Assembly: GCA_006176705.1 (NCBI GenBank) | Contig: QRFJ01002516.1 | Coordinates: 186,001-250,000, forward strand | From: Cocos nucifera | Lineage: Eukaryota > Streptophyta > Magnoliopsida > Arecales > Arecaceae | Direction: 5' to 3' | DNA length: 64,000 nt | Part shown: positions 59,816 to 64,000 of the stretch, one piece after another | How the letters are laid out: every line of letters begins with the position of its first letter | How positions within the stretch are numbered: the stretch's first letter is position 1 | The notes under the pieces: model-generated | The model's input: only the letters and a program-made list of their open reading frames with translations | The model's database searches: none | What the model was told of the DNA's origin: nothing | Program-made: the position numbers and the translations under genes

Positions 59816-61010
59816 AATGACTCTTTAGGATATCCTATAAATCAAGCTCTAAAGAACCTAAAGTCTAACTTATCCACTTGTTATCTTTTGACATGAGCCA
59901 GATAGCCCCAAATTTTGAGATGACTCAGACTTAATTTCTTACCATGCCATATCTCATATGGTGTGGTAGAAATGATTTTAGAGGGAATCCTATTTAGTAA
60001 ATATATTGCAGTTAACAGACTATGCCCCTAAAAAAAATCAGGAAGGTTTGTGAAGCTCATCATGGATCGAACCATATCTAATAGGATCCGATTCCTTCAT
60101 TCTGAAATTTCGTTGAGTTGAGGTGTTCCAGGTGGAGTCCATTGAGAGACTATGCCATTTTGCTTGAGATAGTCCAAAAATTTTCGACTAAGATATTCAC
60201 CTCCTTGATCTAATCGAAGAACCTTAATGAATTTTTCAATTTGCTTTTCGACTTCATGTCTGAATTTCTTGAACTTTTCAAAAGCTTCAGACTTGTATCT
60301 CATAAGATATACGTACCCATACCAAGATAAATCATCAGTAAAGATTATGAAGTAGACAAAGTTGCCTTTAGCTGGCACATCAAATGGGCCGCATACATCA
60401 GTATGTACTAGGGCAAGTAGATCCATGACTTTTTTTTCTTGTCCCACAAAAGGGAGCTTAGTTATTTTGCCATGAAGATATGATTCATAAATTAGATATG
60501 ACTCGAAAGTCAATGGACTCAATAGTCCAATTTTCTCCAATTTGTTAACCCTATCTTCTACTATATGACCTAGCCTTAGGTGCCATAGATACCTATCATT
60601 CAGACTATCCCTGGGTCATTTTACAACATTCACATTTTGCTCGATATTAAAGATAGATACATCAATATGTAACTGGTAGAGATCGTTAATGAGGAAACCA
60701 CTTGTAATTTTATCTTTTTCATAAAGAATATTAAAATGGTCCTTAAGAAAACTAATTACATAGTCTTCTTGTACTAAATATGAAACAGAAATCAAATTTC
60801 TGCTTGTAGCAGGCACATAATAACAATCCCTAAGTACTAAATCTAAGCTAGATGGTAGTCGAAGAGGATAGGTTTCCACAGCCACAGTAGCAACTCTTAC
60901 ACCATTTTCAATGCATAGGATCATCTCACCATCCTTTAGCCTCCTGCTATCCTCAAAATCCTACATAGAAGTGCATAAATGAGCACTAGAACCAGAGTCA
61001 AGCACCCAAT
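59816..61010 (-). pseudogene. Element J integrase and protease; RT and RNase H deleted
   Basis: From 61010 down the - strand: protease-side residues of the pre-integrase region (60616-60924, ending before HHCC), the integrase 60540-60097 (CESCLQGK counterpart YESYLHGK, HTDVCGPFDVPAKG, LDQGGEYLSRKF where C has RSDRGGEY), and the IN C-terminus to 59820. Two zinc-region cysteines are Tyr. The gene ends at the junction with the LTR at 59816-59820: RT, RNase H and the polypurine tract are gone. Confidence 0.83.
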
Positions 61011-61893
61011 TGGATGCAGAAGAAACCATAAGGTTAGATTCAATAACGAGCATACCATCAGAAGGATCTATTTTCTTTTTATTCTTCAGGATGGCCAGGT
61101 ATATAGGGCAGTTCCACTTTCAGTGGCCATCAGTATTATAATGAAAATACTTTCCTTTGTTAGTAGCCTTCTTCTTCAGCTCTGCCTTCTTTTTCTTTCG
61201 ATTTTCCACCTTCTGCCTTTTCACAGACTTCTTCTTATTTTCAAAAGACTTTCTCTTGAAAGAAGTCCATTCCATAGCAAGTACTGAGCCTTTAGAGCCT
61301 TTCATAGAAAGCTTAATAGTAATCAGCATATTCATAAGCTCGACCAGAGTACTCTAAAGTTTATGCATATAGTAGTTCATGATAAACTATCCATACGCAT
61401 CAATCAAGGATTGTAGAATTATATCATTCTGTAGATCCTGGTCTAACTTCACTCCGAACTTCTCAAGCTCTTCTAAGTCCCTGATCATCATCAGACAGTG
61501 ATCTTGGACTGACTGTCCATCACGTATTTTAGCCTTAAACAGTCATTTAGTGATCTGATATTTGGCTGTGCGACTCTATTCACCAAACAACTCTTGCAGG
61601 TGAGCCAACATTTGGCGAGCAATCTCGATATCTTCATGTTGGTGCTGAAGCTCATTAGACATCGAGCCCAACATGTAGTATCTGACCTTGTTATCTTCAT
61701 TCATCCATTTGTCAAGAGATGTTCTCTATTCAACGGACGGATAAAATGGTAAGATGGGAGGATCCTGATTCAATGCATTAGTTAACTTCTTAAAATCCAA
61801 AATGATTTTGAAGTTTTGGAGCTAATTCTTGTAATTGGATTCGATCAGTCTATGGGTGTCCAGGATACGGGCTAGTGGGTTAGATGTAAATAT
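61011..61893 (-). pseudogene. Element J gag
   Basis: Matches C gag. The start is lost: ATG is ATA at 61891-61893, the same change as in A. Gag core remnants lie at 61491-61700, and the lysine-rich tract (KKKSVKRQKVE) at 61160-61260 in the frame 61120-61335. The zinc knuckle near 61100-61150 has Tyr for two Cys and a stop for Trp. The serine-protease-like GSSAH is not relevant here; the protease DSG sits at the border near 60990-61010. Confidence 0.8.
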
Positions 61894-63762
61894 TTTTTTT
61901 TTCTATAGAGAGTCAAAGTTTCTAGTTAGATTTTATAATTAAGACTTGAACAATTTATTTAGAGGTTTGATGTTTAAACAAATTAGCTCCCACTATTTTT
62001 TTGAATTCCTACACTTTCTCTATAGAGATGCAAAAATCTCCACGATTAATGATTTCTAGTGGGTGGTGCAGTCCCATCAACTGACTCATCACCTCACCTA
62101 ACAGTTATTGATGATGGGTTCCCCAATGAGTGAACAACTCTTATTCAATGATTCTCTAACCATGGTGCACCCAAACTTGGTCTCTAATTCATGAATCTTA
62201 TCGTGCCCATAATATTGATTCACTCCTTAGTTAAGTCAGACCCACCATTTGTACAGATTGAATTTCTAATTGGATCTCTCACCATATTCAAAATATTGAG
62301 CCCAATCCATCCTCTAGCCCATAGCATCCAATACCTAATAGACATGGTTGCATTTTCTTGGTGCAATTGAACCACTATGACCAGCCAAGAACAATCAACC
62401 TCGGGAAGAGCCCGTACATCTACAATGGTGGAAGATCTTAGACTTAATCTTTTTTTAGAAAGATTTGATTTAGGTCTCTTTAAACTTGACTTGACATAGC
62501 CATAACCATTATGATTAACCTAGTGGCATAGGTTAGCTCAGATTATTAGCCACCTCAGATCAGGACTAAGTTGACAAATATGGCTAGATAAGTGAGACCA
62601 GTGGAAGGAATATGCCATTAATTCGATAAGAACATATTTGAGTCGAGTAGTTTCTAATTAAAAATCAATCGATCGTATCTACCAAATTTACCTTAGATAC
62701 CAAATTGTTGAGCTAGAATCAATCGGATTAGCCTACAATCCAGACTCTAACCACTGAGCCTAATTAGGTCTTAACTTGATCGATCACTCATGTGACTCGA
62801 TCTTCATCCAGACTTAATCTTATTAGGCTGGTCAATTTAAGCACTCTTGATCCCATCTAACCGACTCTTGATTCGGTTTGATCAACCACTAGATCTAATT
62901 GAGCTACCCAAATCCGAACCCAATTTTATGAATATGTCTTAGATCTAAAAATTTTTAATTTTAGATCTAATATATTTTATAATCTTAATTCTTAATTAAG
63001 TGTAGGATTCATAAACAAAATATATAAATAAAATTCTAGGATTTTAGAATCTAGGATTTTATAGAAAATAAATTTTTGATTTTTTATTAAGGATGAATGC
63101 GCAGCACCCCTACACATCATAAGAACACCCCATCGAATGGAAGGAGAGAATCTTTAAATCCTACTTCATTCTTATGACCCGATGACCAAGGAGAATGTCT
63201 TAATCAGAAACATGATAAATCTACAAAATTAGTTAGATCTACATCATATATTACATATATAAAATTGATCTAACTTAAAAATATATTTTGCATACATCTC
63301 ATGTATGATATTATGCATATTTTTAGATCTAAATTATCTCATAAACATCTAAAAAATAAAATTTAAATTTGATCATATCAAATTAAATTTATTCAAGATA
63401 ATTTTGTAGAACTATTCTACAACTAGTCTAAACATGCATCTAACATATCTCATATGAACAAAAATTAAATAAATTTATTTTCTATTTTTTAGATCTAATT
63501 ATAATATTTATAATATCAAAATATAGTAAATAAATAGATCTAAAGTTATAATTAATTAAATTAAAATTATGATCATCCTAGACTACACATAGAATAATTC
63601 TATTCCTAGTCTAGTCATGCATCTCATATATCTTAGATCTAGATTATTTAATTTTTTTAATTTTTAATTTTAGATCTAATCATATCTAATGTGATATCTA
63701 AAATCATCTAATTATTAAATTAAAATTATATTAAAATTAGATCTAAATAATTATGAAAACTT
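61894..63762 (-). other. Untranslated leader of element J
   Basis: Collinear with the C leader, decayed, with both leader repeats recognisable (near 62196 and 62275). No coding content. Confidence 0.72.
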
Positions 63763-63775
63763 GGCTCTGATACCA
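63763..63775 (-). promoter_or_regulatory. Primer-binding site of element J
   Basis: - strand TGGTATCAGAGCC, two bases inside the 5' LTR. Confidence 0.85.
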
Positions 63776-63777
63776 GT

Positions 63778-64000
63778 TGAAGAGAAAAAATCCTATTTTT
63801 TGAATCAGGTTCGTTCATATTAGATTGGATCAAGAGGGATATTTCAAAAAAAAAATTTTTAGATCTAAATTAGATATGAGACTCTTCAAATCTAATTTTA
63901 TTAATCTAATAAAATAAAATAAATTAAATTAAATTAAATCTAATTTAATTATATCTTGTTATAGATAATCCTATTACCCTATGATGATCCTGATGTTTGC
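63778..64000 (-). repeat. 5' LTR of element J, cut by the window end
   Basis: + strand TGAAGAGAAAAAATCC..., matching 58376 onward and 14615 onward. Only the - strand 3' end of the LTR is inside the window. Confidence 0.82.

Noticed and set aside
1..64000. A new defence, toxin or metabolic gene system
   Set aside because: All substantial frames on both strands are accounted for by gag or pol of retrotransposons, their shadows or LTR sequence; no host-type gene was found.

Overview
This is plant nuclear DNA from a region made almost entirely of LTR retrotransposons. I find no host gene, tRNA, rRNA or CRISPR. Every protein signature is gag, protease (PR), integrase (IN), reverse transcriptase (RT) or RNase H (RH) from Ty1-copia or Ty3-gypsy elements. 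The element types (Tork/Angela-like and SIRE/Maximus-like copia, an Athila/Tat-type gypsy gag), 2.2-2.5 kb LTRs and AT-rich background fit a large-genome flowering plant. A monocot such as a palm is a guess that the window alone cannot prove.

Layout, with letters used throughout. K (1-1383) is a + oriented LTR fragment. A (1384-28913) is an old copia element on the - strand. It is split by B (6681-24181), a - strand Ty3-type element that carries only gag and protease. B is itself split by C (6720-16888), a young copia element on the - strand. This three-level nest is supported by target-site duplications: CCAAT for C, GGTAG/GGTCG for B. L (28914-30423) is an LTR fragment lying in the RNase H region of D (30424-35603), a SIRE/Maximus-type copia element on the - strand. 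E (35604-37092) is a + oriented LTR with a roughly 92-bp minisatellite and a primer-binding-like site. F (37093-45230) is a 3'-truncated sister of C with a 908-base N gap; it sits in LTR G (45231-46814). H (46815-48600) is the LTR end, primer-binding site and GC-rich leader of a + strand element. I (48601-58375) is a decayed + strand copia element inserted in H. J (58376-64000) is another member of the A/C/F family on the - strand, inserted in the 3' LTR of I and running off the window.

A, C, F and J share one architecture: LTR - Met-tRNA primer site - about 1.8 kb untranslated leader - gag - PR - IN - RT - RH - polypurine tract - LTR. C is the best preserved. Its LTRs differ at only about ten bases by eye, and its promoter (eight WRKY-type W-box cores upstream of a TATA box) is intact. 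Even so, its gag-pol has one nonsense codon, one frameshift, one further stop and an RNase H deletion. The older copies show heavy C-to-T/G-to-A decay: lost start codons, lost zinc-knuckle cysteines and CAG/TGG turned to stops. They also show deletions at short repeats.

I found no new multi-gene system. The more unusual items are the gag-protease-only element B, the W-box cluster in the C/F LTRs, paired palindrome-bearing repeats in the leader, the E minisatellite, a deletion with a templated filler in the I LTR, and a 908-base N gap that may stand for only about four real bases.
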